Origin: Larix kaempferi
Taxonomy: Eukaryota; Streptophyta; Pinopsida; Pinales; Pinaceae
Assembly: GCA_027924585.1 (NCBI GenBank)
Contig: BSBM01001447.1
Span: forward strand, 62,001-126,000
DNA: 64,000 nt
Reading direction: 5' to 3'
The position numbers and the translations under genes were made by a program. Shown in pieces: positions 47,087 through 59,619 of this stretch; position 1 is the stretch's first letter; each line of letters begins with the position of its first letter. The notes beneath the pieces are model-generated. The model did not search any database and was not told the origin of the DNA. It was given only the letters and a program-made list of their open reading frames with translations.

Positions 47087-47820
47087 CAGGTAACTAAACT
47101 GAGGGATGGATTCGCGCTAGGCTTCACAATCAACCACGCGGTCCTAGACAGGACATCACTCCGGCATTTTATAAACTCATGGGCGGATCACTGCAGAGGA
47201 GTGGCCATATTCTCTCACCCTCCCCTTCACAGCCGGCGTTTCGACATAGAAGGCTCCTGCAACACTCTCAACAGATTCTCCCCGCCTGTGCTGAGTGAAA
47301 AAGTATTTTAGTTCAGCAAGCAGACAATCTTGATGCTAAAGGACAGAGCCAACTGGAGTACTTCAAAGCATAGAGGTAATCTCATCCTTCCAGGCACTCT
47401 GTGCCCACCTATGGCATGCCATCACACGGGCACGCGACCTGCTTAACTAGGAGCCGACGACCTTCACAGCTGGCGTTTCGACATAGAAGGCTCCTGCAAC
47501 ACTCTCAACAGATTCTCCCCGCCTGTGCTGAGTGAAAAAGTATTTTAGTTCAGCAAGCAGACAATCTTGACGCTAAAGGACAGAGCCAACTGGAGTAATT
47601 CAAAGCACAGAGATAATCTCATCCTTCCAGGCACTCTGTGCCCACCAATGGCATGCCATCACACGGGCACGCGACCTGCTTCACTAGGAGCCGACGACCT
47701 TCAAGATTGGAGTGAACTGCAGACCTAGATTGATTCCTCCTCTGCCCTAATCTTATTTTCGCAACACCGTCCAACTAGTTACCACCACGGTCACGGCTTG
47801 GGAGCTCCTCCGTTTGATTA
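47087..47820 (+). pseudogene. BAHD acyltransferase pseudogene fragment
   Basis: BAHD enzymes transfer acyl groups from acyl-CoA to plant metabolites; they are about 450 residues long with a catalytic HXXXD motif. Here the + strand opens with VTKLRDGFALGFTINHAVLD, where HAVLD is the HXXXD motif, followed by RTSLRHFINSWADHCRG, typical of the family. It continues FDIEGSCNTLNRFSPPVLSE and KVF, then a TAG stop at 47309, then FSKQTILMLKDRANW. After a frameshift it reads ISSFQALCAHLWHAITRARD, another family hallmark. Downstream come VNCRPRLIPPLP, a stop, and YFRNTVQLVTTTVTAWELL. The N-terminal third and the C-terminal DFGWG region are missing. Homology starts just after a T-rich tract ending CAG, possibly an old intron acceptor. 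Stops, frameshifts and an internal 237-bp duplication mark it as dead. Confidence 0.85.
47224..47697 (+). repeat. 237-bp tandem duplication inside the BAHD pseudogene
   Basis: Copies start CCTTCACAGC(C/T)GGCGTTTCG at 47224 and 47461. I count about seven differences over 237 bp. Both carry the same in-frame TAG and the same frameshift, so the gene was already dead when the duplication occurred. Confidence 0.95.
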
Positions 47821-48420
47821 TCAAATATGTGTATGAACGTTGCTCCTCTCTCTCCTCCAGCACACAACAAATGATCCTCCATCATACAACAAATGAACAT
47901 ACAGAAAAACACGCATGTGGCATTCCATTAAACGATTTTTTTTTATTATAAAAAATGCCGTTCATACAACAGCTAGTCAAAATTTGAAATGCTTTTCTTT
48001 ATCTGACGTGGACAACGCTCAGCATTTTTGGAGAGCCGGGAATAACGAGACCACTAATAGTGTAAACTTTGGTGACGGTTTTGATTCATGGCTACCACTT
48101 TTGATTAGAGTGGATATTTAAAAGTAAAATTTAGCATCTTAAGATAGGTTTTCTCTTCACCGAAACACTAGATATTGATTCGTGCAGCGACAGCAAAGAT
48201 AATTTTGAATAAGGTATCAAAATAATTGAGGTCGTACCATATTTCTTTCAAGAGTCTGTTAAATCGGTATCCACCCGTTCAGTTTATCAGGGATCAGAGA
48301 GGGAGGAGTACCCGTCATCAATCAAAATAGCGCTGCAATTTATTCCCAATTTGCCTTGCGAATGGGACAAACTTGAAACTACTAGGAGCATTAACTTTAA
48401 CCTGTATTAATAAACATTGA
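47821..48420 (+). other. Decayed genic-looking DNA, unrecognised
   Basis: A small repeat (ACACAACAAATGATCCTCC / ATACAACAAATGAACATAC) lies at about 47861-47900. A 68-codon frame at 47915-48121 reads LKCFSLSDVDNAQHFWRAG and later FGDGFDSWLPLLIRVDI; I do not recognise it. Around 48310-48410 the frame SSIKIALQFIPNLPCEWDKL looks protein-like but is isolated. These may be remnants of further genes. Confidence 0.3.
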
Positions 48421-49648
48421 AAAGTTAATTATATTACATGTTTAATTGTTAATAATTAGAATATTTAGTTGGTATATTTTAAAGTATTTATTTTAATTTA
48501 AAAATGTAAAGGATTTATTTAAATTTAAAAATGCAAAATATTGTAAATATGATTTGTTTTTCCATTTTTTATAATATTTGAATTTCAAAATTGTAATTAA
48601 ATATGACATTTTTTTTTTACTTTATCTTTTAGATGAAAGGAAAACAGCTTTCATTAAATCATCAATTATAAAGTTATGTTAATAAATTGCTTTTAGTGTA
48701 CATAAAAATAGTGTGTATTTATATTAATCTATTTATTAATTGTATAATATATTTTATGGATAATTATGATTATTGAAAAAATGAACCTTTTATATAATGC
48801 TATATATATACAATTTGATTAGTTAAATGTATTTATTATGATTATTAAAATTTTGAATTTTTAATATAGTATTAAATAAATATAATTTGTAATGTATTTA
48901 GGTTTGATTTTATATTTGACTATATTTTTTTCATTGTAGGACTTTTGAAGTATTTTTTGTTACTACTTATTATTTTAAGTAGTTAGGTTTTGTCTAAAAT
49001 CATGATATAAATGGAGATCAAAGTGTTAACATTACATGAAAATTTTCTTCCATAAAAAACTGTTAAACACTTTAAAAACACTCTTTTTTATGATAGATGT
49101 GTATAAAAATAAATAATAAAATTTAGAGAAAAAACTTTATATAAAAAATTGTTAAACACTTTAAAAACACTCTTTTTTATGATAGATGTGTATAAAAATA
49201 AATAATAAAATTTAATGAAAAGACTTTATAGATAATAAAAGATTATATTGATAATAAAAGGTTTTACTCTTATTAATTTGTATTTTTTATTTTATTAATT
49301 AAATCCTCAAAATAAATACTACATACAACAATTTAACAAGATTTAAAATCCAAAAATTTTGAATACTAAATAAAATTAGAAAAAAAATGCTATTAAAAAT
49401 TGCATTAATTCATATTATATAAAATATAAAATTAAAATATTTTTTTTATAATTAAATGTAGATTTCATAAAAATTTATAAAAGTAAATTTATATTAATTT
49501 TTATCAAAACATATGCTTAGTGACATAAAGAGGTGTTTTCATATTTTCAAAATAGAATAAAATATTTTTATTTTTAAATATATATTCTAAAATTTTAGAA
49601 TTGGTTAAATTAATGTTCAAAATAATCCTATATTTTTGTAAATAATCC
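48421..49648. other. Very AT-rich spacer up to the right satellite array
   Basis: No gene is visible. TGTTAAACACTTTAAAAACA begins a tandem duplication at 49061 and 49150 (unit 89 bp), continuing CTCTTTTTTATGATAGATG, TGTATAAAAATAAATAATAA and AATTTA. The satellite begins at 49649 with no visible target-site duplication or element end. Confidence 0.7.
49061..49238. repeat. 89-bp tandem duplication
   Basis: There are two nearly identical adjacent copies (see TGTTAAACACTTTAAAAACA at 49061 and 49150). They differ in only a few bases, mainly near the 3' end (TTTAGAGAAAAAAC against TTTAATGAAAAGAC). Confidence 0.92.
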
Positions 49649-52600
49649 AAAATGCGCACGCCAACTTTCGTGATGTTCAAAGCTATTTTCTCACCCTTTA
49701 AGCCTAAGTCTAGCGAAAACGCACGATCGAGTTTCAACTTTGATTAACTTCTCGGAATTGAAAATTGAGAATAGTTTTGGATGTCCCATTGTTAGACAAG
49801 CGTCCACACCAACTTTCGTGACGTTCTGAGCTATTTTCTCCCCGTTTAAGCCCAAGTCAAGGGAAAACGCACGATCGAGTTTCAACTTTGACCAACTTCT
49901 CGGAATTGAAATTTGAGAATAGTTTTGGATGTCCCATTGGTAGACAAGCGTCCACACCAACTTTCGTGACGTTTCGAGCTATATTCTCCCCGTTTGAGCC
50001 CAAGTCAAGCGAAAACGCACGATCGAGTTTCAACTTTGACCAACTTCTCGGAATTGAAATTTGAGAATAGTTTTGGATGTCCCATTGGTAGACAAGCGTC
50101 CACACCAACTTTCGTGACGTTCCGAGCTATTTTCTCCCCCTTTAAGCCTAAGTCTAGCGAAAATGGACGGTCGAGTTTCGAATTTGACCAACTTCTCGGA
50201 ATTGAAAATTGAGCATAGATTTGGATGTCCCGTTGGTAGACAAATGCCCACGCCAACTTTCGTGACATTCCGAGCTATTTTCTCACCCTTTAAGCCTAAG
50301 TGTAGAGAAAATGCATGGTCGATTTTCAACTTTGACCAACTTCTCAGAATTTAAATTTGGGAATAGTTTTGGATGTCCCATTGGTAGACGAGCGTCCACG
50401 CCAACTTTCGTGACGTTCTGAGCTATTTTCTCCAACTTTAAGCCCAAGTCTAGCGAAAACGCACGATCGAGTTTCAACTTTGACCAACTTCTCGAAATTG
50501 AAATTTGAAAATAGTTTTGGATGTCCCAATGGTAGACAAGCGTCCACACCAACTTTCGTGACTTTCCGAGCTATTTTCTCGCCCTTTTAGCCCAAGTCTA
50601 GCGAAAACGCACAGTCGAGTTTCAAATTTGACCAACTTCTCGGAATTGAAAATTGAGCATAGATTTGGATGTCCCGTTGGTAGACAAATGCTCACGCCAA
50701 CTTTCGTGACGTTCCGAGCTATTTTCTCCCCCTTTAAGCCCAAGTCTAGCGAAAACGCACGATTGAGTTTCAACATTGACCAACATCTCGGAATTTAAAT
50801 TTGAGAATGGATTTGGATGTCCCATTGGTAGACGAGCGTCCACGCCAACTTTCGTAATGTTCCGAGCTATTTTCACACCCTTTAAGCCCTAGTCTAGCGA
50901 AAACGCACGATCGAATTTCAACTTTGACCAACTTCTCGGAATTTAAATTTGAGAATGGATGTGTATGTCACATTGGTAGACGAGCGTCCACGCCAACTTT
51001 CGTAACGTTCCGAGCTATTTTCACACCCTTTAAGCCCAAGTCTAGCGAGAACGCACGATCGAGTTTCAACTTTGATTAACTTCTCGGAATTGAAATTTGA
51101 GAATGGTTTTGGATGTCCCATTAGTAGACAAGCGTCCACACCAACTTTCATGACATTCCGAGCTATTTTCTCCCACTTTAATCCCAAGTCTAGTGAAAAC
51201 GCACGGTCGAGTTTCGAATTTTACCAACTTCTCGGAATTGAAAATTGAGCATAGAGTTGGATGTGCCGTTGGTAGATAAATGCGGACGCCAACTTTTGTG
51301 ACGTTCTGAGCTATTTTCTCACCCTTTAAGCCTAAGTCTAGCGAAAACGCACGGTCGAGTTTCGAATTTGACCAACTTCTCGGAATTAAAAATTGAGCAT
51401 AGATTTGGATGTCCCGTTGGTAGACAAATGCGCACGCCAACTTTAGTCACGTTCCGAGCTATTCTCTCACCCCTTAAGCCTAAGTCTAGCGAAAACGCAC
51501 GGTCGAGTTTCGAATTTCACCAACTTCTCGGAATTAAAAATTGAGCATAGATTTGGATGTCCCGTTGGTAGACAAATGCGCACGCCAACTTTCATGACAT
51601 TCCGAGCTATTTTCTCACCCTTTAAGCCCAAGTCCAGCGAAAATGCACGATCGATTTTCAACTTTGACCAACTTCTCGGAATATAAATTTGAGAATAGAT
51701 TTGGATGTCCCATTGGTAGGCAAGCGTCCACACGAACGTTTGTGACGTTCCGAGCTATTTTATCCCTCCTTAAGCCCAAGTCTAGTGAAAACGCACGGTC
51801 GAGTTTCAAATTTGACCAACTTCTCAGAATAAAAAATTGAGCATAGATTTGGCTGTCCCGTTGGTAGACAAATGCGCACGCCAACTTTCGTGACTTTCCG
51901 ACCTATTTTCTCACCCTTTAATCCTAAGTCTAGCGAAAATGCACGGTCGATTTTCAACTTTGACCAACTTCGCGGAATATAAATTTGAGAATAGATTTGG
52001 ATGTCGCATTGGTAGGCGAGGGTCGACGCCAACTTTCGTGAAGTTCCGAGCTATTTTCACACCCTTTAAGCCCAAGTCTAGCGAAAATGCACGATCGAGT
52101 TTCAACTTTGACCAACTTCTCGAAATTTAAATTTGAGAATAGTTTTGGATGTCGCATTGGTAGGCGAGGGTCCACGCCAACTTTCGTGAAGTTCTGAGCT
52201 ATTTTCACACCCTTTAAGCCCAAGTCTAGCGAAAACGCACGATCGAGTTTCAACTTTGATTAACTTCTCAGAATTGAAATTTGAGAATGGTTTTGGATGT
52301 CCCATTCGTAGACAAGCGTCCACACCAACTTTCATGACGTTCCGAGCTATTTTCTCCCACTTTAATCCCAAGTCTAGTGAAAACGCACGGTCGAGTTTCG
52401 AATTTTACCAACTTCTCGGAATTGAAAATTGAGCATAGAGTTGGATGTGCCGTTGGTAGACAAATGCGGACGCCAACTTTTGTGACGTTCCGAGCTATTT
52501 TCTCACCCTTTAAGCCTAAGTCTAGCGAAAACGCACGGTCGAGTTTCGAATTTGACCAACTTCTCGGAATTAAAAATTGAGCATAGATTTGGATGTCCCG

Positions 52601-53136
52601 TTGGTAGACAAATGCGCACGCCAACTTTCATGACATTCCGAGCTATTTTCTCACCCTTTAAGCCCAAGTCTAGCGAAAATGCACGGTCGATTTTCAACTT
52701 TGACCAACTTCTCGGAATATAAATTTGAGAATAGATTTGGATGTCCCATTGGTAGGCAAGCGTCCACAGGAACGTTTGTGACGTTCCGAGCTATTTTCTC
52801 CCTCCTTAAGCCCAAGTCTAGTGAAAACGCACGGTCAAGTTTCGAATTTGACCAACTTCTCGGAATTGAAAATTGAGCATAGATTTGGATGTCCCGTTGG
52901 TAGACAAATGCGCACGCCAACTTTCGTGACGTTCCGAGCTATTTTCACACCCTTTAAGCCCAAGTCTAGCGAAAGCGCACGATCGAGTTTCAACTTTGTC
53001 CAACTTCTCGGAATCGAAATTCGAGAATAGTTTTGGATGTCCCATTGGTAGAAAAGCGTCCACACCAACTTTCGTGATGTTCCGAGCTATTTTCTCCCCC
53101 TTTAAGCCCAAGTCTAGCAAAACGCACGATCGAGTT

Positions 53137-54620
53137 TCAACTTTGACTAACTTCTCGGAATTGAAATTTGAGAATAGTTTGGGATGTCCCAATGGTAGGC
53201 GAGGATCCACGCCAACTTTCGTGAAGTTCTGAGCTATTTTCACACCCTTTAAGACCAAGTCTAGCGAAAATGCATGATCGAGTTTCAACTTTGACCAACT
53301 TCTCGGAATTGAAATTTGAGAATAGTTTTGGATGTCCCATTGGTAGACAAGCATCCACACCAACTTTCATGACGTTCCGAGCTATTTTCTCCCCCTTTAA
53401 GCCCAAGTCTAGCGAAAATGCACGGTCGAGTTTCCAATTTGACCAACTTCTCGGAATAGAAAATTGAGCATAGATTTGGATGTCATGTTGGTAGACAAAT
53501 GCGCACGCCAACGTTCGTGACGTTCTGAGCTATTTTCTCACGCTTTAAGCCTAAGTCTAGCGAAAACACACGGTCGAGTTTCGAATTTGACCAACTTCTC
53601 GGAATTAAAAATTGAGCATAGATTTGGATGTCCCGTTGGTAGAAAAATGCACACGCCAACTTTCGTCACATTACGAGCTAATGGATTTCGATGTCACATT
53701 AGTAGACGAGCGTCCACGCCAACTTTCGTGACATTCTGAGCTATTTTCACACCCTTTAGGCCCAAGTCTAGCGAAAACGTACGATCGAGTTTCAACTCTG
53801 ACTAACTTCTCGGAATTGAAATTTGAGAATAGTTTTGGATGTCCCATTGGTAGACAAGCGTCCACACCAACTTTCGTGACGTTCTGAGCTATTTTCTCCC
53901 CCTTTAAGCCCAAGTCTAGTGAAAACACACGGTCAAGTTTCGAATTTGACCAACTTCTCGGAATTAAAAATTGAGCATAGATTTGGATGTCTCGTTGGTA
54001 GACAAATGCGCACGCCAACTTTCGTGACGTTCCGAGCTATTTTCTCACCCTTTAAGCCTAAGTGTAGCGAAAATGCATGGTCGAATTTCAACTTTGACCA
54101 ACTTCTCGGAATTTAAATTTGCGAATGGATTTGGATGTCACATTAGTAGACGAGTGTCCACGCCAACTTTCGTGACGTTCCGAGCTATTTTCGCACCCTT
54201 TAAGCCCAAGTCTAGCGAAAACGCACGATCGAGTTTCAACTTTGACTAACTTCTCGGAATTGAAATTTGAGAATAGTTTTGGATGTCCCATTGGTACACG
54301 AGCGTCCACGCCAACTTTCGTAACGTTCCGAGTTCTTTTCACACCCTTTAAGCCCAAGTCTAGCGAAAACGCACGATCGAGTTTCAACTTTGATTAACTT
54401 CTCGGAATTGAAATTTAAGAATAGTCTTGGATGTCGCTTTGGTAGACAAGCGTCCACACCAACTTTCGTGACGTTCCGAGCTATTTTCTCCCCCTTTAAG
54501 CCCAAGTCTAGTGAAAACGCTAGGTCGATTTTCAACTTTGACCAACTTCTCGGAATATAAATTTCATAATAGATTTGGATGTCGCATTGGTAGACGAGCG
54601 TCCACGCCAATGTTCGTGAC
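53137..54620 (+). repeat. Satellite block repeated 9363 bp downstream, copy 1
   Basis: About 1.5 kb of this array is repeated at 62500-63983, offset 9363 bp throughout. Shared landmarks include the 63-bp truncated monomer (53621-53683), the GATTTCGATGTCAC variant after it, and the GAGTTCTTTTCACACC variant near 54331. The same sequence type also opens the window (bases 1-230). Confidence 0.85.
53621..53683 (+). repeat. 63-bp truncated satellite monomer
   Basis: It has the same deletion joint as in the left array, ACGAGCTAAT/GGATTTCG, and lies within the block that recurs 9363 bp downstream. Confidence 0.92.
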
Positions 54621-54924
54621 GTTCCGAGCTATTTTCTCCCTCCTTAAGCCCAAGTCTAGTGAAAACGCACGGTCGAGTTTCAAATTTGACCAACTTCTCA
54701 GAATTGAAAAGTGAGCATAGATTTGGCTGTCCCGTTGGTAGACAAATGCGCACGCCAACTTTCGTGACTTTCTGACCTATTTTCTCAACCTTTAAGCCTA
54801 AATCTAGCGAAAATGCACGGTCGATTTTCAACTTTGACCAACTTCTCGGAATATAAATTTGAGAATACATTTGGATGTCGCATTGGTAGGCGAGGGTCCA
54901 CGCACACTTTCGTGAACTTCCGAG

Positions 54925-56910
54925 CTATTTTCACACCCTTTAAGCCCAAGTCTAGCGAAAACGCACGATCGAGTTTCAACTTTGACCAACTTCTCGGAAT
55001 TTAAATTTGAGAATAGTTTTGGATGTCCCATTGGTACACGAGCGTCCACGCCAACTTTCGTAACGTTCCGAGTTACTTTCAAAACCTTTAAGCCCAAGTC
55101 TAGTGAAAACGCACGATCGAGTTTCAACTTTGACCAACTTCTCGGAATTTAAATTTGAGAATAGTTTTGGATGCCCATTGGTAGACGAGCATCCACAACA
55201 ACTTTCATGACGTTCCGAGCCATTTTCTCCCCCTTTAAGCCCAAGTCTAGCGAAAACGCACGGACGAGTTTCGAATTTGACCAACTTCTTGGAATTGAAA
55301 ATTGAGCATAGATTTGGATGTCCCGTTGGTAGAAAAATGCGCACGCCAACTTTCGTGACGTTCCGAGCTATTTTCTCACCCTTTAAGCCTAAGTGTAGCG
55401 AAAATGCTTGGTTGATTTTCAACTTTGACCAACTTCTCGGAATTTAAATTTGCGAATGGATTTGGATGTCACATTGGTAGACGAGCGTCCACGCCAACTT
55501 TCGTGACGTTCCGAGCTATTTTCGCACCCTTTAAGCCCAAGTCTAGCGAAAACGCACGATCGAGTTTCGACTTTGACTAGCTTCTCGGAATTGAAATTTG
55601 AAAATAGTTTTGGATGTCCCATTGGTAGACAAGCGTCCACACCAACTTTCGTAATGTTCCGAGCTATTTTCACACCCTTTAAGCCCAAGTCTAGCGAAAA
55701 CGCACGATCGAGTTTCAACTTTGACCAACTTCTCGGAATTTAAATTCGAGAATAGTTTTGGATGTCCCATTGGTAGACGAGCATCCACGCCAACTTTCGT
55801 GACGTTCCGAGCTATTTTCTCCCACTTTAATCCAAAGTCTAGTGAAAATGCACGGTCGAGTTTCGAATTTGACCAACTTCTCGGAATTAAAAATTGAGCA
55901 TAGATTTGGATGTCCCATTGGTAGACAAATGCGCACGCCAACTTTCGTCACATTACGAGCTAATGGATTTGGATGTCACATTGGTAGACGAGCGTCCACG
56001 CCAACTTTCCTGACGTTCCGAGCTATTTTCACAACCTTTAGGCCCAAGTCTAGCGAAAATGCACAATCGAGTTTCAACTTTGACTAACTTCTTGGAATTG
56101 AAATTTGAGAATAGTTTTGGATGTCCCATTGGTGCACGAGCGTCCACGCCAACTTTCGTAACGTTCCGAGTTATTTTCACACCCTTTAAGCCCAAGTCTA
56201 GTGAAAACGCACGGTCGAGTTTCGAATTTGACCAACTTCTCAGAATTAAAAATTGAGCATAGATTTGGATGTCGCGTTGGTAGACAAATGCGCATGCCAA
56301 CTTTCGTGACGTTCCGAGCTATTTTCTCACCCTTTAAGCCTAAGTGTAGCGAAAATGCACGGTCCATTTTCAACTTTGACCAACTTCTCGGAATTTAAAT
56401 TTGCGAATGGATTTGGATGTCACATTGGTAGACGAGCGTCCACGCCAACTTTCGTGACGTTCCGAGCTATTTTCTCCCCCTTTAAGCCCAAGTCTAGTGA
56501 AAACGCACGGTCGAGTTTCGAATTTGACCAACTTCTCGGAACTGAAAATTGAGCATAGATTTGGATGTCCCGTTGGTAGACAAATGCACACGCCAACTTT
56601 CGTGACGTTCCGAGCTATTTTCTCCCCCTTTAAGCCCAAGTCTAGCGAAAACGCACGATCGAGTTTCAAATTTGACCAACTTCTCGGAATTGAAAATTGA
56701 GCATAGATTTGGATGTCCCGTTGGTAGACAAATGCGCACGCCAACTTTCGTGACGTTCCGAGCTATTTTCGCACCCTTTAAGCCCAAGTCTAGCGAAAGC
56801 GCACGATCGAGTTTCAACTTTGACTAACTTCTCGGAATTGAAATTTGAGAATAGTTTTGGATGTCCCATTGGTAGACAAGCGTCCACGCCAACTTTCGTA
56901 ATGTTCCGAG
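54925..56910 (+). repeat. 1986-bp higher-order repeat, copy 1
   Basis: This block recurs downstream at an offset of 1986 bp. The length is explained by 13 full monomers (1924 bp), one 63-bp truncated monomer at 55903-55965, and a 1-bp deletion (GGATGCCCATTGG near 55172). Shared private variants include GAGTTACTTTCA near 55072 and GCTTGGTTGATTTTC near 55407. The left edge was judged from where monomer variants stop agreeing. Confidence 0.88.
55903..55965 (+). repeat. 63-bp truncated satellite monomer
   Basis: It has the same deletion joint and forms part of copy 1 of the 1986-bp higher-order repeat. Confidence 0.92.
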
Positions 56911-58815
56911 CTATATTCACACCCTTTAAGCCCAAGTCTAGCGAAAACGCACGATCGAGTTTCCACTTTGACCAACTTCTCGGAATTTAAATTTGAGAAT
57001 AGTTTTGGATGTCCCATTGGTACATGAGCGTCCACGCCAACTTTCGTAACGTTCCGAGTTACTTTCACAACCTTTAAGCCCAAGTCTAGTGAAAACGCAC
57101 GATCGAGTTTCAACTTTGACCAACTTCTCGGAATTTAAATTTGAGAATAGTTTTGGATGCCCATTGGTAGACGAGCATCCACAACAACTTTCGTGACGTT
57201 CCGAGCCATTTTCTCCCCCTTTAAGCCCAAGTCTAGCGAAAACGCACGGACGAGTTTCGAATTTGACCAACTTCTCGGAATTGAAAATTGAGCATAGATT
57301 TGGATGTCCCGTTGGTAGAAAAATGCGCACGCCAACTTTCGTGACGTTCCGAGCTATTTTCTCACCCTTTAAGCCTAAGTGTAGCGAAAATGCTTGGTTG
57401 ATTTTCAACTTTGACCAACTTCTCAGAATTTAAATTTGCGAATGGATTTGGATGTCACATTGGTAGACGAGCGTCCACGCCAACTTTCGTGACGTTCCGA
57501 GCTATTTTCGCACCCTTTAAGCCCAAGTCTAGCGAAAACGCACGATCGAGTTTCAACTTTGACTAACTTCTCGGAATTGAAATTTGAAAATAGTTTTGGA
57601 TGTCCCATTGGTAGACAAGCGTCCACGCCAACTTTCGTAATGTTCCGAGCTATTTTCACACCCGTTAAGCCCAAGTCTAGCGAAAACGCACGATCGAGTT
57701 TCAACTTTGACCAACTTCTCGGAATTTAAATTCGAGAATAGTTTTGGATGTCCCATTGGTAGACGAGCATCCACGCCAACTTTCGTGACGTTCCGAGCGA
57801 TTTTCTCCCACTTTAATCCAAAGTCTAGTGAAAATGCACCGTCGAGTTTCGAATTTGACCAACTTCTCGGAATTAAAAATTGAGCATAGATTTGGATGTC
57901 CCATTGGTAGACAAATGCGCACGCCAACTTTCGTCACATTACGAGCTAATGGATTTGGATGTCACATTGGTAGACGAGCGTCCACGCCAACTTTCCTGAC
58001 GTTCCGAGCTATTTTCACAACCTTTAGGCCCAAGTCTAGCGAAAATGCACAATCGAGTTTCAACTTTGACTAACTTCTTGGAATTGAAATTTGAGAATAG
58101 TTTTGGATGTCCCATTGGTAGACAAGCGTCCACACCAACTTTCGTGATGTTCCGAGCTATTTTCTCCCCCTTTAAGCCCAAGTCTAGTGAAAACGCACGG
58201 TCGAGTTTCGAATTTGACCAACTTCTCAGAATTAAAAATTGAGCATAGATTTGGATGTCGCGTTGGTAGACAAATGTGCACGCCAACTTTCGTGACGTTC
58301 CGAGCTATTTTCTCACCCTTTAAGCCTAAGTGTAGCGAAAATGCACGGTCCATTTTCAACTTTGACCAACTTCTCGGAATTTAAATTTGCGAATGGATTT
58401 GGATGTCACATTGGTAGACGAGCGTCCACGCCAACTTTCGTGACGTTCCGAGATATTTTCTCCCCCTTTAAGCCCAAGTCTAGTGAAAACGCACGGTCGA
58501 GTTTCGAATTTGACCAACTTCTCGGAACTGAAAATTGAGCATAGATTTGGATGTCCCGTTGGTAGACAAATGCACACGCCAACTTTCGTGACATTCCGAT
58601 CTATTTTCTCCCCCTTTAAGCCCAAGTCTAGCGAAAACGCACGATCGAGTTTCAAATTTGACCAACTTCTCGGAATTGAAAATTGAGCATAGATTTGGAT
58701 GTCCCGTTGGTAGACAAATGCGCACGCCAACTTTCGTGACGTTCCGAGCTATTTTCACACCCTTTAAGCCCAAGTCTAGCGAAAGCGCACGATCGAGTTT
58801 CAACTTTGTCCAACT
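56911..58815 (+). repeat. 1986-bp higher-order repeat, copy 2
   Basis: This is the second copy of the block beginning near 54925. It repeats the 63-bp truncated monomer (57889-57951), the 1-bp deletion near 57158 and the GCTTGGTTGATTTTC variant. Agreement ends near 58815, where a GTCCAACTTCTCAGAATCG monomer replaces the GACTAACTTCTCGG monomer of copy 1, so this copy is slightly shorter. Confidence 0.87.
57889..57951 (+). repeat. 63-bp truncated satellite monomer
   Basis: It has the same deletion joint and forms part of copy 2 of the 1986-bp higher-order repeat, exactly 1986 bp from its partner. Confidence 0.92.
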
Positions 58816-59619
58816 TCTCAGAATCGAAATTCGAGAATAGTTTTGGATGTCCCATTGGTAGACAAGCGTCCACACCAACTTTCGTGACGTTCCGAGCTAT
58901 TTTCTCCCCCTTTAAGCCCATGTCTAGCGAAAACGCACGGTCGAGTTTCGAATTTGATTAACTTCTCGGAATTTAATATTGAGAATAGTTTTGCATGTCC
59001 CATTGGTAGACAAGCGTCCACACCAACTTTCGTGACGTTCCTAGCGATTTTCTCCCCGTGTAATCCCAAGTCAAGCGAAAACGCACGATCGAGTTTCAAC
59101 TTTGACCAACTTCTCGGAATCGAAATTCGAGAATAGTTTTGGATGTCCCATTGGTAGACAAGCGTCCACACCAACTTTCGTGACGTTCCGAGCTATTTTC
59201 TCCCCCTTTAAGCCCAAGTCTAGTGAAAACGCACGGTCGAGTTTCGAATTTGACCAACTTCTCGGAATTAAAAATTGAGCATAGATTTGGATGTCCCGTT
59301 GGTAGACAAATGCGCACGCCAACTTTCATTACGTTCCGAGCTATTTTCTCACCCTTTAAGCCCAAGTCTAGCGAAAGCGCACGATCGAGTTTCAACTTTG
59401 TCCAACTTCTCAGAATCGAAATTCGAGAATAGTTTTGGATGTCCCATTGGTAGACAAGCGTCCACACCAACTTTCGTGATGTTCTGAGCTATTTTCTCCC
59501 CCTTTAAGCCCAAGTCTAGTGAAAACGCACGGTCGAGTTTCGAATTTGACCAACTTCTCCGAATTAAAAATTGAGCATAGATTTGGATGTCCCGTTGGTA
59601 GACAAATGCGCACGCCAAC

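Noticed and set aside
49504-49737. 77-codon - strand frame crossing the satellite/AT-rich joint
   Set aside because: It combines satellite translation with AT-rich spacer translation, so it is a chance frame across the boundary.
52818-53363. Open frame of 181 codons on the - strand, the longest in the satellite
   Set aside because: It is made of repeated monomer translations (KLDRAFSLDLGLKG, VTKVGVDACLPMGHPKLFSN). The monomer is not a multiple of three and similar frames occur on both strands throughout. No start context, domain or intron signal supports a protein.
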